The notes under the pieces were generated by a model that saw only the letters and a program-made list of their open reading frames with translations, did not search any database and had not been told where the DNA came from. DNA of 64,000 bases from assembly GCA_025667525.1 (NCBI GenBank), contig CM046882.1, positions 551,006,630 to 551,070,629 of the forward strand, in the 5' to 3' direction. This document shows, piece by piece, positions 43,594-56,387 of the stretch. Source of the stretch: Glebionis coronaria. Its lineage: Eukaryota; Streptophyta; Magnoliopsida; Asterales; Asteraceae. The position numbers were made by a program, and so were the translations under genes. Numbering within the stretch: the stretch's first letter is position 1; every line of letters begins with the position of its first letter.

Positions 43594-43866
43594 TGTTGGA
43601 AACTCACTTTATGTGACGACATTTAAGAATTCCCGTTAGTTATCATAGTCACGCACAGTTAGTCTAGACTAGGCTTGTTGTAAAGTGCGTGACTATATAT
43701 ACCCCTCCTTAGCTTCCAAGGAGGGGTGTTGATTGTATTTTGTTCATTTTGAGGAACACACACACTTTTACTCTCAACCTCTCTTTCTCTCTCTCTAAGC
43801 CATCAATGGCTTCCACCACCATTTACCACCATATTAGACCACCGGATCACATTTAGCTTTTCTACA
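43594..43866 (+). repeat. 5' LTR of the non-autonomous Copia element
   Basis: Starts TGTTGGAAACTC and ends GCTTTTCTACA. It contains GACTATATATACCCCTCC (TATA box at about 43693-43700) and a 3' pyrimidine-rich CTCTTTCTCTCTCTCT. Confidence 0.95.
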
Positions 43867-43868
43867 TT

Positions 43869-43881
43869 TGGCATCAGAGCC
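43869..43881 (+). other. Primer binding site (tRNA-iMet type)
   Basis: TGGCATCAGAGCC, a one-base variant of the usual Copia site, two bases after the LTR. Confidence 0.85.
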
Positions 43882-46800
43882 TCGGTTCTATCCTTGGATC
43901 GAGTTTATTTATGCGATTTTGGTGGTCTATATCATTTCTTGTGTCTCGTTTATATTGTTTCTGTCCATTGTCACAAAATTTTTTTTGGGTCACGTCATTT
44001 TATTCAGTCCATTTGTCCAAACAGTAGCAGGTTTTTGGGTCTTATCATATTTTTGTGTCACGGTTATCATAATCTTAATGGTCAAAAGTCTTATCTTTCT
44101 GGGTTCATCTTTCTGGGTTTATGCAGTTAGAAAAGGACATGTCTGCAGTTCCATCTTTTTAGGGTCATTCAAAACCCTTTTCAGATTGGGTTTTCAGATT
44201 GGTTATTCAGATTAACTTTCAGATTGAGTTTCAGATTGCCTTTCCGATTGTACTTTCGGATTGGTCATTCCGATTGGGGAGCTCGTTTGATTCCAATGAG
44301 ACATACAATAAATATTCCGATGACACTCACTTAAACATTCCGATTGGATTGTTTTTCACATTCAGATTGGATTGTTTTTGTTAAAGACTTGTGAACAAAA
44401 ATGTGACTTAAAACCAATATCAACCAACCGAGTCAACTCGGTAATTACCGAGTTGAATCAGATCACTCACTGAGTCGACTCTACACTTAATCCAACTCAT
44501 TCCAACCTTTTATCACCTCAACTTCACAATCTAACCTATACCCATCGTCTCCTATCCCCATTCCAACCTAAGACTCGGACTAAATAACTCATCTAGACTC
44601 AAACAGTAACTCAAATAAAAAGATCTCAGATAAAGTTTCGATTACATCTTTTAAAGATGTGTCAAGATCTCATTAAGATCTATATTTCGAATCCTAACTC
44701 ATCACAGATCTGTAATGGTATTCACCATTTTTTTAATTTTCGAATATAATTAAAGTTTCGTAACAAATATGTTACTAACCTTAATTGTTTCGATTTATGA
44801 GAAACTCATCAAAACCCGACCTCTAATTAAATCTCAGTTGCAACTCATATCTTCGAATCATATTTTCAGAACTTAAACAAGAATGTTTAGTTCTTATTTG
44901 ATTCGTTTATATACAATCAAATTACATCTTATATACTTACCCGATAAATTACATCTTTTTCTTCCACGAATTCTTAATCATGTCTCGGTTGTAATTTGAT
45001 ATTATGCTTCCATCTGATTAATAAGAGGACGGGCGATGTTGTGAAAATCGGGTTGCGAGATTGATGATTTTATGAGATGAAAAGGAGATTATTTCTGTTT
45101 TAGTGAGATTTGAGATGGTTTGAGTTGGGTGATTTTGGGGGACGGAGGATACGAGGGAGATGAGAGAGGAGTTAGGTGAGAGAGATAAGGGGGCGGAGTA
45201 AACTATGTGTTTTGTGTTGACTTCTGAGAGTGTTTTTAGGGTTGGGTAAGCGTTATATCTCAGTAATTGATAGACCGGGTTTTAACACGATTGGGCTTCA
45301 ATTTTTTTTTTAGTTATCATGTCACTTTGGGCCAGACTTGCGACTTGGGCCATGAATTCACACGGACTGGAAAAACATATGTGATGGATTCACATTTTTT
45401 AAAACAATTCAAAGTTTGGGCCGTATGACTTATTTTTAAATACACACAAATTTTTAACAAATTTGTAATTTTTGTATAAATTGTGTGTATTAAATTTTAC
45501 TTTGGTCATTATCGGGTCAAGACAAAGTGTCGAGATATTGTTAAGGAGAATAGATGCTCAAACAAGCAAATTCCTTTTTTGAATTTGTAGTTTTTTTGTC
45601 GCATTTGTGGTTCTTTAGTTCTTTCTTGACACTGATGAGCTGACGAGAAATGTGACGCGACAAAATGAAGTGACAAATGTGACAAGAATTTATTTTGACG
45701 AGACCAAGAAAAATGGGCGATTTTTTAGTGGCTTCATATTTTGTTTGATCGGGTATTAATTACGTGACGTTGAAGACGGATTTTTCGAAGGCGTGTATTT
45801 ATTTTATCTTTTACTAGATAACTTGCTCGTGCTTACTCCTAGAATGAAGACTTGGTTATCTGGTTCCCGGGTTCGGGGTGGATGGTTGATGACTCGGATA
45901 ACTATCACTTAAAGGGGTTACATTGTTGTACTCAGTGTCACGCGCTTAGTCGACGTGGATAATTTCAAGAGGTGTTGTGCTTATAGATTTCTTCAGTGAT
46001 GCATTGAGTACTTAGAGATTTCTCCACCGTTCTTCATTCAACAATAGTGCAAGCTTAAGTCACAAGATCGAAGGATTTTTATTCAGCTTCACGTTTGATG
46101 TATCCGGTTCATTCTTTCAGTGGTCACTTCAAATTGCTTTCATGTGGTATGGTAAAGGTGGCCTTGGAGAGTTTATGAGAAGAGATTTTCGATCAACAGC
46201 TGATTCTCACAAAATATATAATTCTGCTTATTTATTATTCTCACGAGATTTCAGGTTCACGTGCGTACAATTTATTGATGGTTCCGACTTTCGAAACCAT
46301 CAAGGGGGAAGAAGAAGACACATTGAACGCACAACGAGTACACGTGATGAACTTCATACCTTCTTTTGATTTGAAGATATTCCGGGATGACATTTGTCAT
46401 AGCCGCAGAGAAAATCAGTGTTTTAACTCGTGTCGTTATCAATCAATCTCCAAACGGTACACTACTGATTCGAGGTTTAATTGTTTGATTGTTGCAATTA
46501 AACATCATCATTATCCTATATGCATTCCCGGGACTTAATTGACTCTGGTGCATCTCCGGAAGAAGACGTGTGCATTTCCGGGACTTAATTGACTCTGGTG
46601 TTACGATGTCAACTTCATGAATGGGATAAAGTGTCCACTTCAGTATTTGAGCTTCATAATTGGGATTGATTTACCTTCTTCAACTATGTGAGGGAAGAAG
46701 TGTCTTGATTCTTTCTGGTATGCATAATTTGAATTCTCAGGGGGAAGAAAAATTCAGAAGAATTATTCAAGCGTGAGAAGAAAAGTTGTTGATCTACTTG

Positions 46801-47074
46801 GGGGAAGCTATTTAAAATGCTTCTACATCAAGTTTACGTGGCATGAATTAGGGGGAAGCTAATTCAGAAGCTTCTCCTTAACCAGAAGTGTATGGGTTAC
46901 TTAGCTCGTGCCGTTACAGTATTTCTACTACAAGTTACGTTAAAGATGAGTCGTTTTGAAGACGAAGGCCTCAGAAGACTTCATCAGCATTGGATGCTTC
47001 AAGAAAGCTCTTATTCTTAATTATTTTGTACTTGATAGGTAGAATATTGTAAGGAATTCTACACGTCGTTCCAT
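43882..47074 (+). other. Non-coding interior of the Copia element
   Basis: 3.2 kb with no retroviral domain. It holds CAGATTGG-type short repeats (44182-44290), a direct repeat TGCATT-CCGGGACTTAATT (46521-46550 and 46571-46600) and five GGGGGAAG purine boxes (46304, 46740, 46800, 46851, 47075). The last box is the polypurine tract. Small frames at 43868-44215 and 46142-46538 have no features. Confidence 0.7.
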
Positions 47075-47083
47075 GGGGGAAGA
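47075..47083 (+). other. Polypurine tract
   Basis: GGGGGAAGA directly before the 3' LTR. Confidence 0.8.
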
Positions 47084-47084
47084 T

Positions 47085-47357
47085 TGTTGGAAACTCACTT
47101 TATGTGACGACATTTAAGAATTCCCGTTAGTTATCATAGTCACGCACAGTTAGTCTAGACTAGGCTTGTTGTAAAGTGCGTGACTATATATACCCCTCCT
47201 TAGCTTCCAAGGAGGGGTGTTGATTGTATTTTGTTCATTTTGAGGAACACACACACTTTTACTCTCAACCTCTCTTTCTCTCTCTCTAAGCCATCAATGG
47301 CTTCCACCACCATTTACCACCATATTAGACCACCGGATCACATTTAGCTTTTCTACA
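47085..47357 (+). repeat. 3' LTR of the non-autonomous Copia element
   Basis: Identical by eye to 43594-43866. The minus-strand frame beginning at 48163 runs into it, which accounts for that frame's unrelated last residues. Confidence 0.95.
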
Positions 47358-47362
47358 ATATC

Positions 47363-49242
47363 AACGAGGTTTATGGTTGCAACAGAATAAACATGAGAAA
47401 TTTGAGAGTTTTGAGTTGCGTTTATAACAAGTTCCTCGTCCTTGAAACGTAAGGTGATCTTTCTAGCATGAACATCGATCAAAGCCATAGACGTATCTAA
47501 AAATGAACGACCTAAAATGAGAGGAACTTGAGGATCCGTGGGGATATCAACAACGATAAATTCTACGGGATAGTAGAACTTCCCTACTTTCACAAAAACG
47601 TCTTCCGCCAACCCACATGCGGGAATCGTGGAATGGTCGGCCAACTCGATAGACATTAGTGAAGGAGTAAGATTAGGAAGATTGAGCGACTTGAAGATTG
47701 CAAGTGGCATCAAGTTAATGCTAGCACCAAGATCTGCCAAGGCGAAGCATTCTTCCATATCTTGGATTGCACAAGGGATCAAAAATTTACCGGGATCACC
47801 GACTTTTTGAGGTATGCGATTAAGATAAACCGACGAACAACTAGACAATTGGTGCAATTTCTCGTTGTTGTTCAACATACTCTTAAAGTTAGCGGCAAAT
47901 CGAGGCATCATAAGCAAATCATCGGCGAAACTAACATTAAAGTGAACATCACGAAACATTTTCATAAAAAGCTCAAATTGGTAATTGTCGCGCTCTTGTC
48001 GTTTCTCCTTTCTATGTCTCGATGGATAGGGCAAAGGTGGTGTGGGTTGAGGCATAGGCATAGCCTTTGGAATCTCTGGCTCCAATGTTGGTAAAGGGTC
48101 AACCGTAGATGTGGCATGAGCGGTACTTCGTGGGATTGGGACATGCTCCTTTTGGACCACCACCTCGGGTTCTTCCTCAATTGCTTCCTACGTAGGAGCA
48201 ATTGGTTGAGGAGTTAGTTCCTTAAGTGTCTTACCACTACGTGTGGTAATTACTTTCATCTCACCTTTAGGGTTTGATACGGTGTTGCTAGGAAGACCAC
48301 TCGAAGACGGTTTACACATAATTGCCTCAAACATAGATGAGATTTTATCTTCAAACTTGGATTGCCTCTTCTCGGCTTTAACCATTTCTTGTTTTATCTC
48401 ATGTTGCCCTTGTTCCATTTTTTGTTGGTTTTGTTGTAACCTAGTTACGGTTCCTTCCATCTTGTTGGTATGGATCTTAAGTTCATTAGCTAACTCATTT
48501 TTCAACTCTTTCTTCAAGTCGTTCTTAAACTCGGATCTTAGGCTAATGATTTCTCTTTGAATATCGTCAAACCTAGCGTCATTCCCATTAGCGTATTCAA
48601 CAAATTCATTTGGAAGATCTTTCAACGTTTGCAAACCTTTGTTGTTGTTTTGAAAACATTTTGATTTTTGTTTGAAACTTGATTATTAGCCCCTTGATTA
48701 CCATAGTTTCCCTTGTTGAAATTGTTTTTGAAACCAACTTGATTGTTGCGATAGTTGTTGTTAGCATTTTGATTTGAACCAAAACCCGGTGGAGTCAATT
48801 GATTAGAGCGGGTAACTTGACCGTTTTGGTTGTAATTTCCCGTGCCCGCGTAGGCACTCGAAGTGTTACCACCGTTGGTAATCCACTCGGAGAAATCATG
48901 ACCTCCACCACAATACATGCACGAAGTGGCGGTAAGACGATTGAATTGGAGGATATGGTTGTGTGGATTGTCCTTCTCATCACCACGAAATTTGTTGTTT
49001 TGGATCATCGACAACAAACCCGTTTTCACCTCAAAATTCTCCGCAAGGATAGGGGGAATCACAATAGCCTCTCCATAACCCTCGGTGGGTGCTTGAAGTA
49101 ACTCCATCATAGTTCGATTCGCCATGGTTGGTGCTTCTCTTACAATGGGTTCGTCAATAGGAGACTCCTCACTAGAAAGATGGGGAGTGGGAGTTTTGTT
49201 CTTTCGTTTACGTGCACGTCTTGCTTGATTACGAGTTAGCAT
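47363..49242 (-). pseudogene. Athila gag and protease, broken
   Basis: Start at 49242 (MLTRNQARRARKRK), the counterpart of the other element's basic N-terminus. Then MELLQAPTEGYGEAIVIPP and the beginning of gag. At FNRLTATS the sequence jumps to the zinc knuckle, so most of the capsid region (about 180 codons) is deleted. The knuckle reads CMYCGGGHDFSEW, with the last Cys replaced by Trp. An Asn-rich stretch follows. A frameshift at about 48630 leads to a coiled-coil-like KKELKNELANELK region, TAG 48186-48188, a Pro-rich linker and the protease with LADLGASINLMP and LILGRSFL. It ends at the nested Copia insertion. Confidence 0.88.
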
Positions 49243-49967
49243 AAACGTCACGTACAACGAGGGGATAAGCAAAGAAGATTCTTTTTGGTGTTTTGTATTT
49301 TTCAATTTTTTTTGTGGTTTTTGATTGTATTAACATTTTTGGATTTTGGTGAATGTATTAAGTAGACAAAAATCTACAAATCTCCTCCTTAATCAAATCT
49401 CTTGATTAAAGAAGCCTCAAGGAATGAAAACGATCACGTGAAGTGAACGCCTTCGATGACTTTAGAACGTTGGTGGAACACCAAAACGTTCAAGAGGGTT
49501 TAATCAATTGAAACCAAGAAAATATATATGATACTTAGTAATACTTTGGGCGGCAAAACCCTCGATTAGCTCTCAAAATCAAATACTCACAAGCAAGCAG
49601 GGAAACGAGGCGGCGCGAAGCACTTAAGAGCCTTTTTCCTTAGGATATATTTTATAATATCCGCCTTATACCCACGTTATAGTTTGTATTTTTCAAAATT
49701 GAGCCTCACGAAAGTATTTATCTATTTTTGCCTTTTTCTTTGGTTTGAGATTCGAATACAATGATTGGGTAATGACCTCCCAAGTCAAGGTTGTGATTTC
49801 TCACGTATTTGGAGTACTTGTGAATTTATTGTTCTACGTATACAATATAGTAATAGTATTCACACAAAAATTGAAAACCGATAATACGTATTAGTAGAGT
49901 GCTACTAATACAAATACTATTTTGGTTAGTACATAAAAACAACAATTCCAAATCAAAACACAACACG
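49243..49967 (-). other. Leader of the second Athila element
   Basis: 725 nt with the conserved hairpin (49465-49491) and the conserved motif (49588-49690). It is otherwise AT-rich. Confidence 0.7.
49588..49690 (-). ncRNA. Conserved leader RNA motif, Athila copy 2
   Basis: On the minus strand: ACAAACTATAACGTGGGTAT, AAGGCGG, hairpin GGATAT..ATATCC, CTAAGGAAAAAGG, TGCTTCGCGCCGCCT, then GCTTGCTTGTGAG. The hairpin differs from that of copy 1 (GGTTGT..ACGACC) yet keeps its pairing. An outer AAATAC/GTATTT pair can close the structure. Confidence 0.6.
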
Positions 49968-49987
49968 CCTCCCCGGCAGCGGCGCCA
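49968..49987 (-). other. Primer binding site, tRNA-Asp type
   Basis: Minus strand TGGCGCCGCTGCCGGGGAGG, identical to the site at 27601 and at the same 3 bp distance from its LTR. Confidence 0.9.
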
Positions 49988-49990
49988 AAA

Positions 49991-52900
49991 TGATGTAGTG
50001 GTTTTACTACTATTTAGGAAAAGAGAGCAAAAGTGGCAAGTATTAAGTACGACGATTTAGGAAAACCGTGTACAAATGACCCAAAATGGGGATCGTTCTC
50101 AAGGAGGCTTAGTGTGTGTGTAATGAATTGATTATCTTTGTGATTATATTTATGAGAAAGAATGATAGAAATGAGATAAGAAGAGAATGACGGTTACGAT
50201 GTCGTATTAAACTAAGACGAAAAAGGTGTACACGTAAAACCGTAAAAAGCACCAAAATTAAATTTTTTCCCTAAAAATTCTTAAAAATCACTAAAAATCC
50301 ACAAAAATATTCTAAGAGTTTACAAAAAATCCAAACTTGCCAAAACCTTTTAATAAATTAAATAATGACTTTTTAATGCTAATTAAAGCCCTAAAAATCA
50401 ATATTAACTATTAAAAAGTCCAAAACAAGATCTTAAAGTTTGTAAACCTTTAAAATAACCTAATTAAGCTAAAAAGTATTTTTCAAAAATTTTAAAACCA
50501 CTAAAAACTATTTTTAAATAATTAAAAACTTATTAAAATCAATTAAAACTTAAATTAATTCTAGGAAATAATTAAAATATTATTAAAAATCCAAAAATCA
50601 TAAAAAATTCTAAAAAGTTGCAAACTAGCTTAATTTAACCTAAATAATACAGAAATGAAAGTGAAATTACCTAAATACCCTTAATGGACCTAGAAAATGG
50701 GCTAAACCTAAAACAGATCACTTAATGGGCTAAATTGGGCCCAAAATGAAAAAGTGTCAAAAATAAGCCCAAAAAGCACTACTTGACTCAAAATTTGATT
50801 TTAAACAACTTTTTCCAAAGGCCCAAAAGTTGAAAGTGTGAAATAAGCTAGCTTATACCAAACAACTTATTCTTAATGAGCTTTTTGGCCCATTAAGCTA
50901 TAAGCTAATGCCATAAGCTCCAGTTATACACACAAGCTTCTTTTGTTCTAAATAAGACTTCTGTAAAAAGAAATTTGAAATAAGCCCAAGGAATAAGCCT
51001 GAAAATGCAATAAGCAATCTACAGAAAACGACAAAATAGTCGTTTTTGAGTTCGAGGCCACCCCAAAAGCTGATTCAAGTTTCTAAAGCTTTTAAATGAC
51101 TTAATTAAGCAAAATCAACAAAGAGTTTTCAAATAAGCTGACTAAATAAGCTGGAAAAAGCAAATAAGCACTTATGTAAAAGTAAAATAAGTTGGTTTTC
51201 TAGCAAAAAGTCAAAGTCAAAGTCCAATAAGCTCCAGTCTAATCCAATGGGTCAAATAATGAAGATCTATCACAAAAAAATAAGTTGTTGCAGGTCTGGA
51301 TAAGCTAAAATAGCTTATTGATAAGCTGATGACAAAATAACACTAGCAGGAGCTAGTTTTGGGTGTTGAGTAGTGGAAACTTTTTCCACTGCTTGACTTG
51401 TTTGACTTTTTGTCTTTAGTGAACCTTTTTGAGATTCAGATTACACAAAGGCACCCAAATGATCTTTGGATCATAAGGAGTCAATAACAATCAATAAATC
51501 ACAAACACAATCACCCAATTGATACAGTTTAATCAATAAAGCACCAGATCTAGCACAGACATGAACAAATAAGCAGAACAGGTTCAATAAGCACTTAGAG
51601 CAATATTCAGCCAGCCAAACTCAACCAAATGCATACACAAGCTATTATAAACTGAAATGAACAAGTCTAAACAGGTTTCATGCAATGATTCAAAGAATTA
51701 AGCAAGATTCAAGCACCTTAAGTTACTGATGAACACAAGAACATGCTGTTTTACACTTTGCTGATGTATTTGACCAATAAGCTAGATTCAAACCTCAAGA
51801 TCTATCAAATAACTTATAATAATGATGTTTTAACAGCTCTTAACCCTAAGCATGCACAGATACTAGATTTCACCAAAATCTCAGGTCAAAAACAGTTAAA
51901 CTCATCAAGTTATAGCAGATTGTTTGATTCAAGGTTTCAAACCCTAAAACTTGCAGCAAAACACTCTCAACCAATCATATATCAGATATAGAGCACAAAC
52001 AAAAACTTTCCACAACACAATAACAAGATTCAAGCTTAAACAGGTAGTCCCAAACACCCCTTTATCTTTTCAAATCAAATTTTAAACAAGAAAAAGTGTG
52101 AATCAGTTTACCCAATGATCAATCTAGCATATAAACAACATTATCATGCAAGACTAAGCAGATTTAAGCCAAGAAAACAACAAGAACAGCAGTAGAGCAT
52201 AAATCCACAAAAAAATCCAATTTTTATCAGATTTTCAAGGTTTCAAGACAAACCTCATGGATGTACATCCACACACACGAATTTCTGAGCTTATGTGCTA
52301 GCAAGAACAAGCACAAGCTTCCAATAAAACCCTGCTAAGATTCAACAAGGTTAGGAGCACAAATCAAAACAGAAAGGTGACTTCTTGGAAAATAAACTTG
52401 ATTGATGCAACCTTGTTACCCCACAGTTGATTATCCCCAAGTTATAAGCCTCAACACACCTTAATATCACAATTAGGATGCTATGATCAGCCCTATAACC
52501 CAAGAATTCCAAGGTTGAAACAAGAACTTAGCAAAATATCAAATTTTGATCCAATGTGTAATTTCTTACACAAGGTTTGAAAAACGTTTTAAGGTCCAAT
52601 TATAGTTAACATATATCAATAACAAGCTTAAAATAAGATGGCACTTGGTCTTTCTTCAACAAAACTCAACACACTTTCATTAATTGAAAAGAGGATTTAC
52701 AAGTAGTTGAACTAGGAAAAACCAAAAGCAGCTGAAAATGTAAAGACCTAATGCCTTTATATAGGCTACAATGAGACTAAGGAAGCTGAGAAATAACATA
52801 AAACCTAGTTGTGAAGTCCCCAATTTGCCCTTTGAAAATTTGAATATTTTGAAATCATGTGACGGATTATTGGCTGTTTGTGGAGCTGGCAAGCATGTGA

Positions 52901-54116
52901 AGTTGATCAAGGGTTCACAAGATGCTTAAGTTTCAAGCAAGAAGCTTGGCCGTTGGATGACTGGCAACCTTTGTCATTTTCTCCCAAAGTGTAGCAGGGG
53001 AATCTTGTGTGGGGTTGTTGGTTGGTGGGGTGTCATGTTTAAGGTTTGGGATGTCTTTATGGGATGGTTAATCATCATTCTAGAGTAGATTATCCTCTAA
53101 TTACAACACAATCAAAAATACCCAAATGTGTTCATCATGTGAATAGTGGTGGTTTTGATGTGTTTTTGTTTTTAAACATGTGTTTAGGCGCCAACTTAAA
53201 CTAATCAGTTAAGATTAATTAATAAATGGGGTGAGTGGAATCTGATATGGAAGAAGGGTGAAAGGTGATTGGTGGAAGTGGTGAGTGGGGTGAGGTGGCA
53301 GCATGTGGTTGGTTAAGGTAAGTATCTTGTCTGGCCAAGAATAACCCTCCTTCTCTTCTTCTCTTGTCTTTTCAGCCACACTTGCTATCAACGCCAAAAT
53401 CCTTTATAACAACTTTTCCATTTTCACACTTTTGCCCCAAAAAGTTTTCTAAAGTGAATTCAGGGGTATTTCTTGCCATGTTGTGATTCTTGAAGGGCTG
53501 ATTTGGAAATTTCTTCAATGGTAATGGTCTTGAATTGTATATTTGTTATTTTGTAGGACTGAAATTGCCAAGTCATAATGATTGAGGGACCATTTTTGCC
53601 AAATCTTCAAAGTTAAGGGTCCTTTTTGTAATTTTGGGATTTTCAAAGGATCAAACTTGTAATTTCTTGTACTTTGAAGGAATTCATTATATATTTGACT
53701 TTGTGTAGGGTAATGGTTGACAATTTAGCTTTGTTGAGGGGCTAAACTTGTCAATTCTTCAAAGTGGAGGGCCCTTTTTGTAATTTTGACAAAGTTTAGG
53801 GACCAATCTTGTAATTATGAAGATACAAGGGTATAAAGTGTCAATTCTTCAATATTGGAGTACCCTTCTTCATAAGTCTTCAAATCTTCAAGGGTTTTTC
53901 TTGGGAAAGTCTTCATTAGGGCTTGGTTCATTGTGCGGCTTCCTTTGCCGTGTTCGTTTTTGTATGATTCTTGTGATCTTTTGTCATTTTCTCAATATCC
54001 GTACCTAAAATACACAAGCAACAAACACAAGCATATATATATATGGGTATTTTGATGATATTTAATGCATTTTAAGCCCTTTTTGGACGATGAGACTATG
54101 TATAAAAGCAGTCTCA
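49991..54116 (-). repeat. 5' LTR of the second Athila element
   Basis: About 4.1 kb, TGATGTAGTG at the inner side and GCAGTCTCA at the outer side (plus strand). The outer 70 bp match the start of the other Athila LTR: TACATAGTCTCATCGTCC on the minus strand and an ATCATCAAAATACCCATAT box. Inside are a (AT)n run (54032-54042) and many TAAGCTTATT-like words (50.8-51.3 kb). The small frames at 51743-51991 and 52680-52910 have no features. No partner LTR remains. Confidence 0.8.
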
Positions 54117-54123
54117 TCCCTTA

Positions 54124-56387
54124 CCTCAGCAAAATGGCGTTGTAGAGAGACGAAACCGAACCTTAATGGAGATGGCAAGAAGTACTATGAAAGGGATGAA
54201 TGTACCAGATTGTTTATGGGGGGAAGCTATGAGAAATGCGGTTTATGTCCTAGATAGGGTGACCACGAAAGCTCTCCACAACTCAACACCCTATTAAATG
54301 TGACTGGTCGTAAACCAAGCATTGGTCATGTAAGGGTGTTTGGTTGTGTAGCCCACGTGAAAGTAGTGAGTGGCCACCTACAAAAACTTGACAGCAGGAG
54401 CAAACTACTGGTCCATCTTGTAGTTGAAACAGGGACAAAGGCTTATAGATTATTTGATCCGGATACGGAAAGTATACGGGTCAGCAGAGATGTTATTTTT
54501 GATGAAGAAAGACCATGGCAATGGGGCAAGTCAGAGAGGTTCAAGGGAACTCTAGGTGCAACCCTCATAATCGAAGGGTTTATCCTATAAGATGACCGTG
54601 AAGATGACGATATGGAGTCTCAAACGGGACTGGAACTTCCTGACCAAGTTACTGATGAACACTACACAACAAACTTAGAAGATGAACCTTTAACTCCGAT
54701 TAGTTCAATTGGATCACCGAGCTCAATTTCAAGTTCAACCGGAGGCGGAGCTCCGAAAAGGTATCATACACTTACTGATTTATATGATGAAACTAATGAA
54801 GTTTTGTTACTGAATGAAGGTGAAGAGCCTACTTCATATTCTATGGCCTGTAAAGATGAAGAGTGGAAAAAGGCAATGAAGACTGAACTTGATTCAATAG
54901 AAAGAAACAACACTTGGATTCTAGTTGAACTCTCACCGGGACGGAAAGCAATAGGGCTCAAGTGGGTTTACAAGGTGGAGAAGGATCCAACTAGAAAGGT
55001 AATTAAGTACAAGGCTCGGTTGGTAGCAAAAGGCTGTGTGCAAAAAGCCAGAATTGATTTTGATGAGGTGTATGCTCCGGTGGCAAGAATTGAAACGGTA
55101 CGTATTTTACTTGCTCTTTCAAGTAAGAATGGGTAGTTTATACACCATCTTGACGTTAAATCAGCATTCCTCAATGGGGAACTTGAAGATGAGGTGTATG
55201 TTGTCCAACCCGAGGGTTATGAAAAAAAGGATCAACAGGGAAAAGTCTACAAGTTGAGCAAGGCCCTCTACGGGCTTCGCCAAGCCCCGAGAGCTTGGAA
55301 TTCGAGGCTGGATAGATGTTTAAAACAGCCCGGGTTTAAGAGATGCCAACAAGAGTACGCTGTCTACACAAGAAACAAGGCTGGAAAGCTTCTTATTGTT
55401 GGAGTGTATGTCGATGATTTAATAGTTACAGGAAGTTGCATCGGTGAAGTAAGATACTTCAAGGAGAAAATGAACAAAAAATTCGAGATGAGTGATATGG
55501 TGTTGTTATCATACTACCTTGGTATTGAAGTTAGTCAATATGAAGATCGTAGCACTTTGAAGCAAGCAGCGTATGTGAAAACAATCTTGAAGAAAACAGG
55601 TATGGAGGATTGCAATGCTTGTAAATATCCAATGGAGCCCAAACTTGAGTTAACAAAAGATGAAGCTGGAGACCCGGTTGATCCGACGGAGTTCAGGAGC
55701 ATTGTCGGGGCGTTGAGGTATTTAACCCATACCCGACCGGATATTTTATATGCAGTCGGGCTCGTAAGCAGGTTCATGGAGAGACCCACAGCCGAACATT
55801 TGAAAGCAGTAAAGCACATCCTCAGATACATAAAGGGAACCATTAATTATGGTATTGTATATACCAAAATCAGTGGAGAAGATATCATCATCAGATATGC
55901 GGATAGCGATTTTGCAAGAGATGTTAATGATCGAAGAAGTAATGGAGGTATGGTCTTTTATCTTAACAATAATCTAGTAACATGGGCTTCGCAAAAGCAG
56001 CGTTGTGTAGCTCTCTCTACATGTGAAGCGGAGTTCATGGCAGCTGCTACAGCAACTTGTCAAGCGATTTGGATAAAACGTTTGTTAAGCGAGATAACGG
56101 GAAGAGAGATAAATCCACCGGTGTTGTTCATTGACAACAAATCAACTCTAGACTTAACGAAGAATCCGGTTTTCCATGGCAGGAGTAAGCACATCGATAC
56201 TAAGTTCCATTTCATCCGAGAGTGTGTCGAGAAAGGCGAAATCACGGTTCAACATGTGTGTAGTAAAGAACAAAGGGCTGACATTCTCACAAAATCCATG
56301 GCGAAGCATCAGTTTGAAGACATGAGGAGTTTGCTTGGAGTGAAGGAAATGCTAAGTTCTGGATTAAGGGGGAAATTGTTGAAGTAA
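54124..56387 (+). pseudogene. Copia pol: integrase end, reverse transcriptase, RNase H
   Basis: Begins at PQQNGVVERRNRTLMEMARS, the end of the integrase core, and runs to a stop at about 54295. A frameshift leads to GRKPSIGHVRVFGCVAHVK..RVSRDVIFDE (54300-54590, integrase C-terminus). The RT-RNase H frame 54612-56387 is open except for TAG at 55134-55136, where the family has Trp before the HHLDVKSAFLNG box. RT motifs: WKKAMKTELDSIERNNTW, KARLVAKG, YAPVARIETVR, YGLRQAPRAW and the catalytic YVDD. RNase H: YADSDFA, STCEAEFMAA, IDNKS and the HIDTKFHFIRE end. The frame overlaps the LTR start by 11 bp. It could nearly be translated but for the two lesions. Confidence 0.92.

Larger units (their letters stand above)
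43594..47357 (+). mobile_element. Non-autonomous Copia-type LTR element, very young
   Basis: 3764 bp with two 273 bp LTRs that I read as identical, TSD ATATC (43589-43593 and 47358-47362), an iMet-type primer site and a polypurine tract. There is no gag or pol. It is inserted in the coding region of the second Athila element. With identical LTRs it is the youngest insertion visible in the window. Confidence 0.95.
42415..54116 (-). mobile_element. Second Athila-like Gypsy element, 3' truncated, with a nested Copia insertion
   Basis: Minus-strand order from the right: 5' LTR (49991-54116), tRNA-Asp primer site, leader, gag, protease, then after the nested element reverse transcriptase, which stops at about 42415 inside the RT domain. 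RNase H, integrase and the 3' LTR are gone. It interrupts a Copia integrase gene at 54117. Its leader motif, hairpin and primer site match those of the 23997-37757 element, while the LTRs are clearly diverged in length and sequence. Confidence 0.88.

Noticed and set aside
47294..47362. C-terminal residues of the 48163 minus-strand frame
   Set aside because: These codons are the antisense of the nested Copia LTR, not Athila protein.
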